From contig JABAKE010000011.1 of assembly GCA_019779905.1 (NCBI GenBank), positions 62,001-126,000 of the forward strand: a stretch of DNA of 64,000 nucleotides. The letters are read 5' to 3'. Shown in pieces: positions 1 through 9,710 of this stretch. Position 1 is the stretch's first letter. Every line of letters starts with the position of its first letter. Origin of the DNA: Modestobacter lapidis (GTDB taxonomy: Bacteria; Actinomycetota; Actinomycetes; Mycobacteriales; Geodermatophilaceae). The position numbers and the translations under genes are program-made. The notes beneath the pieces were generated by a model that saw only the letters and a list, made by a program, of their open reading frames with translations, did not search any database and had not been told where the DNA came from.

Positions 1-698
1 CTGAGCTGGCCCGGGCACGAGCCACCTCGGCCGCCGCGGAGGCGCGCGTCCGCGCCCTCACCGCCGCCGAGCAGGCCGGTGAGGCCGCGCAGCAGGCCCG
101 CACCGCCGTCATCTCCGCGGCCGCCACCGTGCGGCCCGAGACGGTGCTCGGCACCGTGGCCGGCTTCGTCGGGGCGGCCCGCACGCAGGCCGTCAGCACC
201 CTGGCCGGGTTCGCCGACCGCGGCGAGAAGGTCGTCGAGGAGCTGTACCGCCAGCCGGTCGTCCGGCGGGTCGCCGGCCGCACCGAGCAGACCGTGGACG
301 CCGCGGTCGACACCGCCGCCGCGACCGTCGAGGACGCCCTGGCCGAGGTCGGGGACACCGTCGGCAGCGCGTCGGACAAGGTCACCTCGGTGGCGCAGAA
401 GACGGCGGCGCGCGCCGACCAGAGCGCCGAGGCCATCGCCGAGGACACCGAGGCCGCTGCCCGGGCCACCAAGCGCCGGGCCCGCGCCACCGCCGCCAAG
501 GCCGAGAAGACGGCCGAGAAGACGGCCCGCAAGCCCCGCGCGAAGCGGGCGCCCAAGGCGGCTGCGGCCAGCGAGGGCTCCGAGCTCACTCCGCTCGACG
601 TCCCGGCCACGAGCGCGCTGATCGCCAGCGAGGGCCCCGTTCCCGACCCGACCGCCATCCCGGCCAAGAGCACGCCGTCGACCGACGGCGCGAACTGA
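1..698 (+). CDS. HbhA-like Ala/Lys-rich protein (5' end missing)
   Basis: The reading frame is already open at the left edge (codons in register from base 3), so the true start lies outside the window. What remains is an Ala/Glu/Arg-rich helical region with coiled-coil character, then a segment of about 70 residues rich in Lys, Ala and Arg (codons near 470-560), then a Thr/Pro-rich acidic tail. This layout resembles mycobacterial heparin-binding haemagglutinin HbhA: a helical coiled coil followed by a Lys/Ala heparin-binding repeat. The next gene is a DUF2516 protein, as Rv0476 follows hbhA (Rv0475), and that synteny is the strongest argument. Adhesion function is inferred only; such proteins are also proposed to bind lipid or nucleic acid. 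GTG at 129 is an internal codon rather than the start. Confidence 0.7.
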   Translation, partial: ELARARATSAAAEARVRALTAAEQAGEAAQQARTAVISAAATVRPETVLGTVAGFVGAARTQAVSTLAGFADRGEKVVEELYRQPVVRRVAGRTEQTVDAAVDTAAATVEDALAEVGDTVGSASDKVTSVAQKTAARADQSAEAIAEDTEAAARATKRRARATAAKAEKTAEKTARKPRAKRAPKAAAASEGSELTPLDVPATSALIASEGPVPDPTAIPAKSTPSTDGAN

Positions 699-733
699 CC
701 GGTCAGCGGCCGCCGGCCGGGTAGCCTCGGATC

Positions 734-1021
734 ATGCTCACGTTCGACGGCATCGTCTTCGGGATCGTCTACTACGGCGTCCTGGCCCTGGCGATCTGGG
801 CGTTCGTCGACGCACTGGTCCGCCCGGCCGCGTCCTACGTCGCCGCCGGGAAGCTGACCAAGCCCGGCTGGATGGCGATCACCGGCATCGCCGCGCTGGT
901 GCTGCTCTGGCGCGGGCCGATGGACTTCTTCGGCCTGCCGGCGGTCATCGCCGCGGTCGTCTACCTCGTCGACGTCCGCCCCGCGGTCCGCGGACTGCAG
1001 CGGGGCAACAACAGCTGGTGA
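734..1021 (+). CDS. DUF2516 family membrane protein
   Basis: A 95-residue protein with three hydrophobic stretches (about residues 8-28, 45-60 and 66-80), ending in a short charged tail. Length, hydrophobic pattern and position directly after an HbhA-like gene match the DUF2516 family (Rv0476 type), small integral membrane proteins of unknown function. ATG start, 35 nt after the previous stop, so possibly cotranscribed with it. A long hairpin terminator follows. No catalytic motif is visible. Confidence 0.8.
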   Translation: MLTFDGIVFGIVYYGVLALAIWAFVDALVRPAASYVAAGKLTKPGWMAITGIAALVLLWRGPMDFFGLPAVIAAVVYLVDVRPAVRGLQRGNNSW

Positions 1022-1043
1022 CCGCCGGCTAGCAGCACGTCCC

Positions 1044-1094
1044 GGGACCGGACCGGTCGCTCGACCTTCGTGGTCGGGCGGCCGGTCCGGTCCC
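1044..1094. terminator. Long bidirectional hairpin terminator
   Basis: Arms GGGACCGGACCGG (1044-1056) and CCGGTCCGGTCCC (1082-1094) are perfectly complementary. The stem continues inward through 1057-1066 with 1072-1081 using two T-G wobbles, giving about 23 paired positions around a TTCGT loop. It lies between convergent genes, so it probably ends transcription from both sides. Confidence 0.85.
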
Positions 1095-1111
1095 GTTCGT
1101 CGTCCGGGTGG

Positions 1112-1315
1112 TCAGTACCGGTCGTCGCGCGGCATCAGCACCCACAACAGCAGGTAGGCGAGGAACTGCGGGCCGGGCAGGACGCAGGAGACGACGAACG
1201 CCACCCGAAGGCCGTTGCGGGAGAGGCCGAAGCGCCGGGCCAGGCCGGCGCACACCCCGGCGACCACCGCGTGGCGGCTGTCGCGGCTCAGGCGGCGGTG
1301 CACGGGCGAGGTCAT
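1112..1315 (-). CDS. PspC domain small membrane protein
   Basis: A 67-residue protein. Its N-terminal half reads as a PspC module (motif VVAGVCAGLARRFGLS, about residues 17-32) and it has a hydrophobic segment near residues 37-61, followed by a charged end. PspC proteins are membrane components of envelope-stress systems; isolated single-domain PspC genes are common in actinobacteria with no assigned role. The ATG at 1315 was chosen because the longer frame upstream lacks any PspC-like sequence and is low-complexity Arg/Ala/Gly. It is convergent with the DUF2516 gene. Confidence 0.75.
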   Translation of the reverse strand: MTSPVHRRLSRDSRHAVVAGVCAGLARRFGLSRNGLRVAFVVSCVLPGPQFLAYLLLWVLMPRDDRY

Positions 1316-1374
1316 GGCATCGACCCTACGGTCTGCGCGCCCTCCCGGCGCGGCCCACCGCGGCCGCCCCGTCG

Positions 1375-2271
1375 TCAGCGGTCGAAGACCCCGGCCGGCG
1401 GCTGCGGTGACGGCTCCGCGACGGCGTCGAGCACCGGCCGGGCCTGGCCGACGAACGCCCGCAGGTCGTCGCCCGCGACCACCCGGGAGGGCATCGGGTC
1501 GCCGGCGCACCGGCGGGTGAGCCCGGCGACCGGCAGCTCGGCGTCCGAGGCCACCGCCACGGTGTTGCCGAACCGCCGCCCCCGCAGCGTTCCCGGCTCG
1601 GCCAGCAGCGCGACGTGCCCGAAGACCGCGGCCAGGGTGGCCGCCTCGGCGCGCAGGAACCGAAGCGGCGGGCCGTCGGAGACGTTCCAGGCGGTGACGC
1701 CGCCGGGCTTCAGCACCCGGGCGACGTCCGCGGCGAACTCCCTCGTCGTCAGGTGCGCGGGGGTGCGGGCGCCGGCGAACACGTCCACCACGACGACGTC
1801 CGCGCTGGCGTCCGGAAAGGTGGCCAGCCCGGCCCGGGCGTCCTCGCTGCGCACCCGCACCCGGGCGTCCCGTGGCAGCGGCAGGGACGTGCGCACCAGC
1901 TCGGTCAGGGCCGCGTCGAGCTCGACGACCCGCTGCCGGGAGCCGGGCCGGGTGACCGCGACGTAGCGGGGCAGGGTGAGCGCCCCGCCGCCCAGGTGCA
2001 CCACGTGCAGCGGCGCACCCGGGGCGGCGGCCAGGTCCAGCACGTGGCCGATCCGGCGGACGTACTCGAACTCCAGGTGCGTGGGATCGGCCAGGTCGAC
2101 GTGCGACTGCGGCGTGCCGTCGATCGCCAGCTCCCAGGAACCCGGGCGGTCCGCGTCGGCCAGCAGCTCGGCCGTGCCGCCCCCCACCGGCGTGCGGCCG
2201 GGCACGGCCGTCGCGACCGGGCCGGGACCCGGCTGTTCGGTCCGGCCCCGGCGGCTCCCGCGCCGGCTCAT
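1375..2271 (-). CDS. Spermidine-synthase-fold methyltransferase-like protein
   Basis: A 298-residue protein with a Rossmann core like the spermine/spermidine synthase family: HVVHLGGGALTLPRYVA (nucleotide loop), RVVELDAAL (acidic residue after strand 2), VRVRSEDARAGL and DVVVVDVFAG. A GxxW/Y-type N-terminal segment (SWELAIDGTPQSHVDL) precedes it, as in stand-alone actinobacterial spermidine synthase-like proteins. Whether it uses decarboxylated AdoMet, AdoMet or neither cannot be told. The start at 2271 avoids a Pro/Arg-rich upstream extension; it is preceded by another methyltransferase gene on the same strand. Substrate unknown. Confidence 0.7.
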   Translation of the reverse strand: MSRRGSRRGRTEQPGPGPVATAVPGRTPVGGGTAELLADADRPGSWELAIDGTPQSHVDLADPTHLEFEYVRRIGHVLDLAAAPGAPLHVVHLGGGALTLPRYVAVTRPGSRQRVVELDAALTELVRTSLPLPRDARVRVRSEDARAGLATFPDASADVVVVDVFAGARTPAHLTTREFAADVARVLKPGGVTAWNVSDGPPLRFLRAEAATLAAVFGHVALLAEPGTLRGRRFGNTVAVASDAELPVAGLTRRCAGDPMPSRVVAGDDLRAFVGQARPVLDAVAEPSPQPPAGVFDR

Positions 2272-2405
2272 CGGTGCCGGCTCATCGGCTGCGGAGCAGG
2301 GCCACGGCGGCCGGGCCCAGGTGCCGGACGGGCGCGGCGGTGCGCCGGTCGTGCAGCTCGGCGGGGTCGGGTCGGCGGGCGGGCACCCGGCCATCCTGCC
2401 CGAGC

Positions 2406-3263
2406 TCAGCGGGGCGCGACCGCGGACCAGCGCACGGTGACCTCACCGTGCCTGGCCCGGCGCGAGGACCCGACCAGTGGCCAGCCCGCGTCGGCGAGCG
2501 CGGTGACGGCCGCCGCCCAGCGTTGGCGCGGCCCGAACGCCGACAACCCGGCCGCCGAGGCCCACGCCAGGTCGAAGGCTCTGAGGAACTCGTGCACCGG
2601 CTGGTCGGGCACGTTGTGGTGGATCAGCGCCTTCGGGAGGCGCTCGGCCAGATCGGAGGGGCGCTCGAGGTCGGTCACCCGGGCGGCGAGGGTGAGGGTC
2701 AGCGGGCCGTCGTCGTCCAGGGCCACCCAGCCGGCCCGCCGGCCCCACTCGTCGCAGGTGCCCTCGACCAGCAGGCCACCGGGCGCCAGCGCACCGCGCA
2801 TGGTCTCCCAGGCGCGGGCGGCCGACTCCTCGTCGTACTGGCGCAGCACGTTGAACGCCCGCACCAGCACCGGCCGCAGGCCGGCCAGCTCGAAGCCGCC
2901 GAGCCGGAAGTCGACGCGCGGCGGGTCGCGGTCGGCGGCGACCGCGACCACCCGCTCGGGGTCGATCTCCAGCCCCACGACCTCCAGACCCGGAACGGCG
3001 GGCGCCAGCCGGTCGACCAGCTCCAGGGTGGTGACCGCCGACGCCCCGTAGCCGAGGTCGACGACCAGCGGGCGGACGGCGTCGCGCAGCCGGGGCACCT
3101 GGGTGGCCAGCAGCCAGCGGTCGACCCGGCGCAGCCGATTGGCGTTCGTCGTCCCGCGGGTGGGCAGGCCCAGCGCGCGGGCGCGGCCGGCGGCCAGCCG
3201 GGGGGCCCGGCGCGCCGGCGGCAGGGTGGCCCGCGCGGTGTGGTCCCGCCCCGACTCGCTCAC
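2406..3263 (-). CDS. Class I SAM-dependent methyltransferase
   Basis: A 285-residue protein. LVVDLGYGASAVTTLEL is a motif-I-type AdoMet loop, and GLEIDPERV supplies the acidic residue after strand 2. NVLRQYDEESAARAWETM and LAPGGLLVEGTCDEWGRRAGW resemble motifs II-III. GTG start 40 nt from the divergently transcribed murB. The residues after motif II look well conserved rather than random, but no substrate-defining motif is recognised. It may form one unit with the downstream spermidine-synthase-like gene, 134 nt away on the same strand. Confidence 0.7.
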   Translation of the reverse strand: MSESGRDHTARATLPPARRAPRLAAGRARALGLPTRGTTNANRLRRVDRWLLATQVPRLRDAVRPLVVDLGYGASAVTTLELVDRLAPAVPGLEVVGLEIDPERVVAVAADRDPPRVDFRLGGFELAGLRPVLVRAFNVLRQYDEESAARAWETMRGALAPGGLLVEGTCDEWGRRAGWVALDDDGPLTLTLAARVTDLERPSDLAERLPKALIHHNVPDQPVHEFLRAFDLAWASAAGLSAFGPRQRWAAAVTALADAGWPLVGSSRRARHGEVTVRWSAVAPR

Positions 3264-3303
3264 CGTTCCGCAGGATAGTCGGCGCGGCGGTTAGCGTGGA
3301 CGC

Positions 3304-4323
3304 GTGCTGGTTTCCCGGTCCGCCCGTTTCGCCGACCTCACCACCCTCGGGGTCGGCGGGCCCATCGAGCGGCTGGTCGAGGTCACCACCGAGGACGAGC
3401 TGGTCGCCGCCGTCCTGGACGCCGACGAGGCCGGCCGGCCGCTGCTCGTGCTGGGTGGCGGGTCCAACATCGTCGCCCCCGACGCCGGCTGGGCCGGCGA
3501 CGTGGTGGCGGTGCGCACCCGCGGGCTGCGGTACCGGTCGGGCGCCCGCACGGTCGAGGTCGAGGCGCAGGCCGGGGAGGTCTGGGACGACCTGGTCGCC
3601 GCCACGGTCGCCGAGGGGCTGGCCGGGATGGAGGCGCTGGCCGGCATCCCGGGCTCGACCGGCGCGACGCCGGTGCAGAACGTCGGCGCCTACGGCCAGG
3701 AGGTCGCCCAGACGATCACCGCCGTCCGGGTGCTCGACCGGGCCGCCCGCCGGCAGCGGGTGCTCCGCCCCGCGGACCTCGGTTTCGCCTACCGCGACAG
3801 CCGGCTCAAGCAGCACCCCGGCGAGCTGGTGGTGCTCAGCGTCACCTTCGCCCTGGCGCCCGGCCGGCTGTCGCGGCCGGTCGGGTACGCGGAGCTCGCC
3901 GCGAAGCTGGGCTTGCAGGTCGGCGAGACCGCCCCGCTGGGCGACGTGCGCACGGCCGTGCTCGAGCTGCGCCGCGGCAAGGGCATGGTCCAGGACCCCG
4001 CCGATCCCGACTCGCGCAGCGCCGGGTCGTTCTTCACCAACCCGATCGTGCCGGCGTCCGTCGGGGTGGCGGAGTGCCCGAACTGGCCGGCCGGCTCCGG
4101 CCGGGTCAAGCTCAGCGCGGCCTGGCTGGTCCAGTACGCCGGCTTCGGCCGCGGCACCCGCGAGGGCCGGGTCGGCATCTCGTCGAAGCACGCGCTGGCG
4201 CTCACCACCGAGCCCGGCGCCACGGCCGAGGAGCTGATGGCGTTCGCGGAGAAGGTGGTCGCCGGCGTCCAGGAGCGGTTCGGCGTCACGCTCGTTCCCG
4301 AGCCCACCGCTGTCCGTCCCTAG
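3304..4323 (+). CDS. murB: UDP-N-acetylenolpyruvoylglucosamine reductase
   Basis: 339 residues, normal for type I MurB. This FAD enzyme uses NADPH to reduce UDP-GlcNAc-enolpyruvate to UDP-MurNAc in cytosolic peptidoglycan precursor synthesis. The FAD-binding segments VLGGGSNIV and [20 protein letters not shown] are clear. The catalytic serine lies in SAGSFFTNP (about S242), and the terminal PEPTAV segment provides the usual C-terminal glutamate (about E333). The GTG at 3304 gives the expected short N-terminus before TTLGVGG. The gene is monocistronic in appearance: divergent upstream neighbour, convergent downstream neighbour and a repeat/hairpin after the stop. Confidence 0.95.
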   Translation: MLVSRSARFADLTTLGVGGPIERLVEVTTEDELVAAVLDADEAGRPLLVLGGGSNIVAPDAGWAGDVVAVRTRGLRYRSGARTVEVEAQAGEVWDDLVAATVAEGLAGMEALAGIPGSTGATPVQNVGAYGQEVAQTITAVRVLDRAARRQRVLRPADLGFAYRDSRLKQHPGELVVLSVTFALAPGRLSRPVGYAELAAKLGLQVGETAPLGDVRTAVLELRRGKGMVQDPADPDSRSAGSFFTNPIVPASVGVAECPNWPAGSGRVKLSAAWLVQYAGFGRGTREGRVGISSKHALALTTEPGATAEELMAFAEKVVAGVQERFGVTLVPEPTAVRP

Positions 4324-4326
4324 TCC

Positions 4327-4385
4327 GGCCCCGTCCGGAGGTTCGCCCCGAGCCTGCGAGGGGTGAGGGGGACGGCGGGGTCCTG
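4327..4385. repeat. GC-rich intergenic repeat, GAGCCTGCGAG core
   Basis: The segment between the convergent murB and SDR stops carries GGCCCCGTCC, then CGCCCC-GAGCCTGCGA-GGGGTG, a hairpin with the shared core in its loop, then a G-rich run. The same order of elements occurs, on the other strand, inside the nuoE coding sequence at 56100-56192. It probably doubles as the transcription end for both genes. Confidence 0.6.
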
Positions 4386-5165
4386 CTACTCGCGCGCGAC
4401 CTTGTGCTGGGCGGCCTGGGCGCGCGGGCGGAGCACGAGCAGGTCGACGTTCACGTGGTGCGGCCTGGTCAGCGCCCAGGCGATGCAGTCGGCGACGTCC
4501 TCGGCGACCAGCGGCTCGCGCACCCCGCGGTAGACGGCGTCGGCCAGGTCCTGCGACTGCGTCCGGTTGAGCGAGAACTCCTCGGTCCTGACCATGCCGG
4601 GGGCGATCTCGATCACCCGCACCGGCTCGCCCACCAGCTCCAGCCGGAGCGTCTCGGCCAGCGTGTGCACGCCGTGCTTCGCCGCCGTGTAGGAGGCCCC
4701 GCCCTCGTAGCTGATCAGCCCGGCCGTCGAGCCGACGAACAGCAGGTCGCCCGCCCCCGACGCGCGCAGCGCGGGCAGCAGCGCCTTGGTCAGCCGCACG
4801 GTGCCCAGCACGTTGACGTCGTAGGTGCGCTGCCAGGAGTCCAGGTCGGCCTCGGCCACCGGCGCGGCGTCGAACGCCCCGCCGGCGTTGTTGACCAGCA
4901 CGTCCACCCGGTCCAGCCCGGCGGTGAACGCGGCCACCGAGGCGGCGTCGGTGACGTCGAGCTGCACCGCGCGGCCGCCGATCCGCTCGGCGAGGGCGGT
5001 CAGCCGGTCCAGCCGGCGGGCCGCCAGGACGACGTCGAAGCCCTCCGCCGCCAGCCGGGTGGCGGTGGCGGCGCCGATCCCGCTGGAGGCGCCGGTGACG
5101 ACGGCCACCCGTCCCTCTCCGCGGAACGACGGGGCAACGGACTGCGGTGCGATGGGGCTGGGCAT
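4386..5165 (-). CDS. SDR family NAD(P)-dependent oxidoreductase
   Basis: 259 residues, a classical short-chain dehydrogenase. It shows the cofactor motif TGASSGIG (about residues 24-31), NNAG (near 91-94), catalytic Ser in FVGSTAG and the YTAAK active site. An Arg pair (LAARRLDR) after strand 2 suggests NADP(H) preference. Synteny with Rv0484c, between murB and mshA, is good. The substrate is unknown. The ATG at 5165 is chosen because the frame further upstream is only the antisense of mshA. It is divergent from mshA, with starts 87 nt apart. Confidence 0.85.
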   Translation of the reverse strand: MPSPIAPQSVAPSFRGEGRVAVVTGASSGIGAATATRLAAEGFDVVLAARRLDRLTALAERIGGRAVQLDVTDAASVAAFTAGLDRVDVLVNNAGGAFDAAPVAEADLDSWQRTYDVNVLGTVRLTKALLPALRASGAGDLLFVGSTAGLISYEGGASYTAAKHGVHTLAETLRLELVGEPVRVIEIAPGMVRTEEFSLNRTQSQDLADAVYRGVREPLVAEDVADCIAWALTRPHHVNVDLLVLRPRAQAAQHKVARE

Positions 5166-5252
5166 GTGGCCATCCTGACGCTGAGGCAGACTGGTGCGCC
5201 GACAGGGTGTCCCGTCCGGGCGCCGCGTACACGCCCGAGCGGGAGGAGAGCT

Positions 5253-6656
5253 GTGCCCGCTCGCCGGCACCCCCGCCCGCCCTGGCGTGGTGCGGGGGGT
5301 CCGCTGCCCTCCGTCCATCCCCCCGCCGCCGAGCTCCGGCTGCCCGGCCGGGTCGCCACGCTCTCCGTGCACACCAGCCCGCTCGACCAGCCCGGGGCCG
5401 GTGACGCCGGCGGGATGAACGTCTACGTCGTCGAGGTCTCCCGCCGGCTGGCGGAGCGCGGCATCGCCGTCGACGTCTTCACCCGCGCCACCTCCAGCGA
5501 CCTCCCGCCGGTGGTCGAGATGAGCCCCGGCGTCACGGTGCGGCACGTCAGCGCCGGCCCGTTCGAGGGCCTGGGCAAGGACGACCTGCCCGCCCAGCTG
5601 TGCGCCTTCACCGCCGCGGTGCTGCGCGAGGAGGCCCAGCACGAGCCGGGACACTTCGACGTCGTCCACTCCCACTACTGGCTGTCGGGCCAGGTGGGCT
5701 GGCTGGCCCGCGACCGCTGGGGCGTGCCGCTGGTGCACTCGGCGCACACGCTGGCCAAGGTGAAGAACGCCGCGCTGGCCGAGGGTGACGCCCCCGAGCC
5801 GCTCGCCCGGGTGATCGGCGAGGAGCAGGTGGTCGACGAGGCCGACCGGCTGGTGGCCAACACCGCCGACGAGGCCGACCAGCTGGTCCGCTGGTACGAC
5901 GCCGACCCCCGGCGCACGCTGGTCGTCCCGCCGGGTGTCGACCTGCAGCGGTTCTCCCCGGGTGACCGGCAGGCCGCCCGCCGGCGGGTCGGGGTGCCCG
6001 CCGACGCCGTCGTCCTGCTGTTCGTCGGCCGGATCCAGCCGCTCAAGGCCCCCGACCTGCTGCTCCAGGCCGCGGCCCGGATGCTCGCCGACGACCCGGC
6101 CCTGCGCGACCGCCTGCAGGTTCTGGTGGTCGGCGCCCCCAGCGGCTCCGGGCTGGCCGAGCCGCAGCGGCTGCAGGAGCTGGCGGTGCGGCTCGGCGTG
6201 ACCGACGTCGTCCGGTTCCTGCCGCCGCAGCCGCCGGAGCAGCTGGCCGAGCACTACCGCGCCGCCGACGTCGCCGTGGTCCCCAGCCACAACGAGTCCT
6301 TCGGCCTGGTAGCGCTGGAGGCGCAGGCCTGCGGCACGCCGGTGGTGGCCGCCGCGGTCGGCGGCCTGCACACCGCGGTGGACGACGGGGTCTCCGGCCT
6401 GCTGGTCGAGGGGCGCGACCCGGCCGACTACGCCGCCGCGATCCGCCGGGTGCTCACCCGCCGCGAGCTCCTCGCCGCCGGTGCCCGCCGGCACGCCAGC
6501 CGGTTCAGCTGGGACCGCACGGTCGACTCCCTCGTCGACGCCTACGCCGCGGCGATGGCCGAGATGGCCGCCGGCACGGGGCGGCTGCTGCCCACGCGCG
6601 AGCACGCGGCCCGCGACGCGGTCCGGCTGCTGCCGGGGGGCACCGCCGCGCGATGA
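5253..6656 (+). CDS. mshA: D-inositol-3-phosphate glycosyltransferase
   Basis: 467 residues, GT4 family. MshA joins UDP-GlcNAc to 1L-myo-inositol-1-phosphate, the first committed step of mycothiol synthesis. Supporting sequence: [20 protein letters not shown] near the N-terminus, [52 protein letters not shown], and the GT-B donor motif [22 protein letters not shown] (E-x7-E). The start is GTG 5253, preceded by GGGAGGAGA at a suitable distance; the long open frame before it is not conserved. The stop overlaps the next gene by ATGA, so the two are translationally coupled, as with Rv0486-Rv0487. Confidence 0.95.
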   Translation: MPARRHPRPPWRGAGGPLPSVHPPAAELRLPGRVATLSVHTSPLDQPGAGDAGGMNVYVVEVSRRLAERGIAVDVFTRATSSDLPPVVEMSPGVTVRHVSAGPFEGLGKDDLPAQLCAFTAAVLREEAQHEPGHFDVVHSHYWLSGQVGWLARDRWGVPLVHSAHTLAKVKNAALAEGDAPEPLARVIGEEQVVDEADRLVANTADEADQLVRWYDADPRRTLVVPPGVDLQRFSPGDRQAARRRVGVPADAVVLLFVGRIQPLKAPDLLLQAAARMLADDPALRDRLQVLVVGAPSGSGLAEPQRLQELAVRLGVTDVVRFLPPQPPEQLAEHYRAADVAVVPSHNESFGLVALEAQACGTPVVAAAVGGLHTAVDDGVSGLLVEGRDPADYAAAIRRVLTRRELLAAGARRHASRFSWDRTVDSLVDAYAAAMAEMAAGTGRLLPTREHAARDAVRLLPGGTAAR

Positions 6657-7186
6657 GCGAGCGCACCGTGACGGCGCTGGCCGCCGTCGTCGACAGCACG
6701 CTGCGCGCCGCGGAGCTCGAGTACGAGCAGACCGCCCCCGGCCGGTTCGTCGTCACCCTGCCCGGCACGAAGAAGCTGAAGACGGTCGTCGGGCTGATCG
6801 TCGGTGACCACGGCTTCCGCATCGAGGCGTTCGTCTGCCGCCAGCCGGACGAGAACCGCGAACAGCTGTGGGCGTGGCTGTTGCAGCACAACGCCCGGAT
6901 GTACGGCCTCAGCTACTCCATCGACAGCGTCGGCGACGTCTACCTGACCGGCCGGCTCGGGCACAGCGCGATCACGCCCGAGGAGATCGACACCCTGCTG
7001 GGCACCGTGCTGGCCTACGCCGACGAGCACTTCAACACCCTGCTGGAGATCGGCTTCGGCAGCTCCATCAAGCGGGAGTGGGCCTGGCGGGTCAAGCGCG
7101 GGGAGTCGCTGGCCAACCTCCAGGCCTTCGCTGCGTTCGCCGACCCGGAGCGCACGACCGCCCACGGGGAGGAGCCCGCACCGTGA
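6653..7186 (+). CDS. YbjN domain-containing protein
   Basis: 177 residues with a YbjN/type III chaperone-like fold signature: an N-terminal helix, then [32 protein letters not shown]-type strands and a C-terminal helical part ([16 protein letters not shown]). It starts with ATGA over the mshA stop and matches the position of Rv0487. Members are cytosolic with no known enzyme activity; the constant pairing with mshA suggests, without proof, a role linked to MshA or mycothiol. Confidence 0.8.
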   Translation: MSERTVTALAAVVDSTLRAAELEYEQTAPGRFVVTLPGTKKLKTVVGLIVGDHGFRIEAFVCRQPDENREQLWAWLLQHNARMYGLSYSIDSVGDVYLTGRLGHSAITPEEIDTLLGTVLAYADEHFNTLLEIGFGSSIKREWAWRVKRGESLANLQAFAAFADPERTTAHGEEPAP

Positions 7187-7230
7187 GGGCTTCCGGGTCC
7201 GACCATGGTGATCACGGGCAGCACGATCCT

Positions 7231-7250
7231 GGACGTCGCCGGCGGCGTCC
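7231..7250. terminator. Hairpin between convergent genes
   Basis: GGACGTCG-CCGG-CGGCGTCC forms an 8-pair stem with one T-G wobble and a 4-nt loop in the 85-nt gap between the convergent YbjN and methyltransferase genes. There is no U-tract, as is usual for terminators in this kind of genome. Confidence 0.5.
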
Positions 7251-7271
7251 CCGACCGCGACCGGGAGCCGG

Positions 7272-8030
7272 TCAGGCCCGGGCGGAGCCCGGCCACCAGT
7301 AGGTGGTGCCGGTGCGCGGGCGCACGTCGGCGAATTCCACCATCGCCGCCGCGATCTCGGCGTCCCGGGACGCCGGCAGGCACAGCCGCCGGCGGGTGAA
7401 GGCCAGAACGACATCGGCCGGGGCCTCCCGCCACGGGTCCTCGCGCGGCCAGCTGCGGGCCTCCCAGGCCAGGCCCAGCTCGGTGAGCACCTCCCCGAAC
7501 AGCTCCGCGGTCGGCCCGCCGGGACGCTCCTGGCGGTGGAAGTGCCGCCAGAGCCCGGCCATCGACGTCCACGGGTGGACGTCGGTCAACTCCACCACGA
7601 CCCGGCGACGGGCGTGCCCGGTGAGCGCCCGGACGAAGTCGGCGACATCGGGGACGTTGTAGACGACGTTGGCCGCGACGGCGATGTCGGCGGCGGGCAC
7701 CTCCCCGGCGATGTCCGGCCAGCGCCCGCGCCAGGTGCGCGTGCCCGGCCCGGCCGCGGCGGCGAACCGGGCCAGCAGCTCGGCGGACTCGTCGACGCCC
7801 AGCAGCTCCGGCGCCCCCACCGGGATGCTCGCCGCCCCGCCGCCGCACCCGACGTCCAGCACGCTGCGCGGAGCCGCGGCCCGCACCGCGTCGTGGGTGG
7901 CGGCGGCGCCGCGGTCGGCGCCGAAGAGCCCAGCGGGGAAGCCGTAGGGGGACTCGGGGGCCGCCGCCAGCAGCTGCGGATCGATCGCCCAGGCGGCCAG
8001 CTCGTCGGCCCAGCGGGTGAGTGCGCTCAT
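7272..8030 (-). CDS. Class I SAM-dependent methyltransferase
   Basis: 252 residues. [15 protein letters not shown] is a textbook motif [12 protein letters not shown] provides motif post-I, and [15 protein letters not shown] with [13 protein letters not shown] match motifs II-III. The C-terminal third ends in TYWWPG. No target-recognition signature is visible, so the substrate is unknown. It is divergent from gpmA, with 56-65 nt between the starts, and a shared regulatory region is possible. Confidence 0.75.
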   Translation of the reverse strand: MSALTRWADELAAWAIDPQLLAAAPESPYGFPAGLFGADRGAAATHDAVRAAAPRSVLDVGCGGGAASIPVGAPELLGVDESAELLARFAAAAGPGTRTWRGRWPDIAGEVPAADIAVAANVVYNVPDVADFVRALTGHARRRVVVELTDVHPWTSMAGLWRHFHRQERPGGPTAELFGEVLTELGLAWEARSWPREDPWREAPADVVLAFTRRRLCLPASRDAEIAAAMVEFADVRPRTGTTYWWPGSARA

Positions 8031-8086
8031 GGCGTGATCCTGCCCGGCGGCAGTGCGGTCGGCCGCGCCCGCACCGGTCGGGCAGG

Positions 8087-8857
8087 ATGTCGGGCGTGAC
8101 CGACACCGGGACCCTGGTACTGCTCCGCCACGGCGAGAGCGAGTGGAACAAGGCCAACCTCTTCACCGGCTGGGTGGACGTCGAGCTGTCGCAGAAGGGG
8201 CGGGCCGAGGCCACCCGCGGTGGGCAGCTGCTCACCGAGCACCGGCTGCTGCCCGACGTGCTGCACACCTCGCTGCTCAAGCGGGCGATCAGCACCGCCG
8301 AGCTGTCGCTGGCGGCGGCCGACCGGCAGTGGATCCCGGTGCGCCGGTCCTGGCGGCTCAACGAGCGGCACTACGGCGCGCTGCAGGGGCTGGACAAGGC
8401 CGCGACGCTCGCCGAGTACGGCGAGGAGCAGTTCATGACCTGGCGGCGCAGCTACGCGACCCCGCCGCCGCCGATCGAGGCCGACAGCGAGTACAGCCAG
8501 GACGACGACCCGCGCTACCAGTTCCTGCCGCCGGAGGCCCGCCCGGCGACCGAGTGCCTGGCCGACGTCGTCGTCCGGATGCTGCCCTACTGGTACGACG
8601 CGATCGTGCCGGACCTGCGCAGCGGCGCGACGGTGCTGGTCACCGCGCACGGCAACAGCCTGCGGGCACTGGTGAAGCACCTCGACGGCATGGACGAGGA
8701 CGACGTGGTCGGACTGAACATCCCCACCGGCATCCCGCTGCGCTACGACCTGGACGCCGATCTGCGCCCGGTCGAGCCCGGCGGCGCGTACCTCGACCCC
8801 GACGCCGCCGCCGCCGCGATCGAGGCGGTCAAGAACCAGGGGCACGCGAAGAAGTGA
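8087..8857 (+). CDS. gpmA: 2,3-bisphosphoglycerate-dependent phosphoglycerate mutase
   Basis: 256 residues, dPGM class. It interconverts 3- and 2-phosphoglycerate in glycolysis through a phosphohistidine. [18 protein letters not shown] holds the phospho-accepting His, [12 protein letters not shown] and [14 protein letters not shown] are substrate and cofactor contacts, and [16 protein letters not shown] contains the second catalytic His. The long insert after the ERHYGALQG region is typical of dPGM and excludes the short histidine-phosphatase type. The start is ATG 8087; GTG 8096 three codons later is equally plausible. Matches Rv0489 (gpm1), which also precedes senX3-regX3. Confidence 0.93.
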   Translation: MSGVTDTGTLVLLRHGESEWNKANLFTGWVDVELSQKGRAEATRGGQLLTEHRLLPDVLHTSLLKRAISTAELSLAAADRQWIPVRRSWRLNERHYGALQGLDKAATLAEYGEEQFMTWRRSYATPPPPIEADSEYSQDDDPRYQFLPPEARPATECLADVVVRMLPYWYDAIVPDLRSGATVLVTAHGNSLRALVKHLDGMDEDDVVGLNIPTGIPLRYDLDADLRPVEPGGAYLDPDAAAAAIEAVKNQGHAKK

Positions 8858-8861
8858 GCGC

Positions 8862-8888
8862 GGTGCCCGTGGTCACCCTTCGGGCACC
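8862..8888. terminator. Bidirectional terminator gpmA/phoU
   Basis: GGTGCCCG (8862-8869) and CGGGCACC (8881-8888) form a perfect 8-bp stem with an 11-nt loop, just after the gpmA stop and facing the convergent phoU. Confidence 0.75.
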
Positions 8889-8924
8889 CGTCTCCCCAGG
8901 TAGCGGCCCTGCCGGACCGCACCG

Positions 8925-9581
8925 TCACGAGGGCTGGGTCATCCGCTTCTCGCCGGTCACCAGGTAGACCACCCGGCGGGCGACGCTGACCGCGTGGTCG
9001 GCGAAGCGCTCGTAGTAGCGGCCGAGCAGCGTGACGTCGATGGCCGACTCGATGCCGTGTGGCCAGTCGTCGGACAGCAGGGCCAGGAAGAGCGCCTTGT
9101 GCAGCTGGTCCATGACGTCGTCGTCGGCCTCGAGCTCGACGGCGGCCTGGAGGTCGCGCTTGGCGATCACGGTGCCGGCCTTGGTCACCAGGCTCTCGGC
9201 GACGTGCCCCGCCTCGAGGAAGATCGGCCGGACCTCCTGCGGCACGGCGTGCTCGGGAAAGCGCATCCGCGCCACCTTCGCGATGTGCGCGGCGAGGTCG
9301 CCCATCCGCTCCAGGTCGGCGACGATCCGCATCGCCGTGGTGATCATCCGCAGGTCGGTGGCGACCGGCTGCTGACGGGCGAGCAGGGTGAAGCAGCGCT
9401 CCTCGATGCTCTCCCGCACCGCGTCGATGCGCTCGTCACCGGCGATCACGAGGTCGGCCAGGGCGACGTCGGCGTCGAGCAGCGCGGTGGTCGCGGTGCT
9501 CATGGCCGAGCCCACCGAGTTCGACATCTCCACCAGGCAGGCGGTGATGTCCTCCAGCTCCTCGCGGTAGCTCTCCCGCAC
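8925..9581 (-). CDS. phoU: Phosphate transport system regulator PhoU
   Basis: 218 residues, the usual PhoU length, with two related three-helix bundles. Each carries a metal-binding E/D motif: DLERMGDLAAHIAK and YYERFADHAVSVARR. PhoU dampens phosphate-starvation signalling, connecting the Pst transporter to the sensor kinase at the inner face of the membrane. The GTG at 9581 is preceded by GGAGGA at good distance; the longer frame upstream is Pro/Arg-rich and unlike the family. It is divergent from senX3-regX3, giving the phoU-sensor-regulator module known in Streptomyces and mycobacteria. Confidence 0.93.
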   Translation of the reverse strand: MRESYREELEDITACLVEMSNSVGSAMSTATTALLDADVALADLVIAGDERIDAVRESIEERCFTLLARQQPVATDLRMITTAMRIVADLERMGDLAAHIAKVARMRFPEHAVPQEVRPIFLEAGHVAESLVTKAGTVIAKRDLQAAVELEADDDVMDQLHKALFLALLSDDWPHGIESAIDVTLLGRYYERFADHAVSVARRVVYLVTGEKRMTQPS

Positions 9582-9710
9582 GGTTCCTCCATTCGCGCCG
9601 CCGCGGCGGGCGGCGCAGGTCTCGCACGCGCGGGGCGCCAGTGGCTGGACCCCCGGGGCGCGTGTGCTGTCGAGGGTAGAGACGTCCCGGGGCGAGGCAG
9701 GGGACCGGCG

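Noticed and set aside
2443-5232. A 929-codon minus-strand frame across murB
   Set aside because: It spans murB, parts of the SDR gene and a methyltransferase in other frames, with Arg/Pro/Gly-rich sequence and no domain.
4386-6605. SDR gene extended to 739 residues
   Set aside because: The extra part is antisense to mshA; the SDR domain begins at ATG 5165 with a normal N-terminus.
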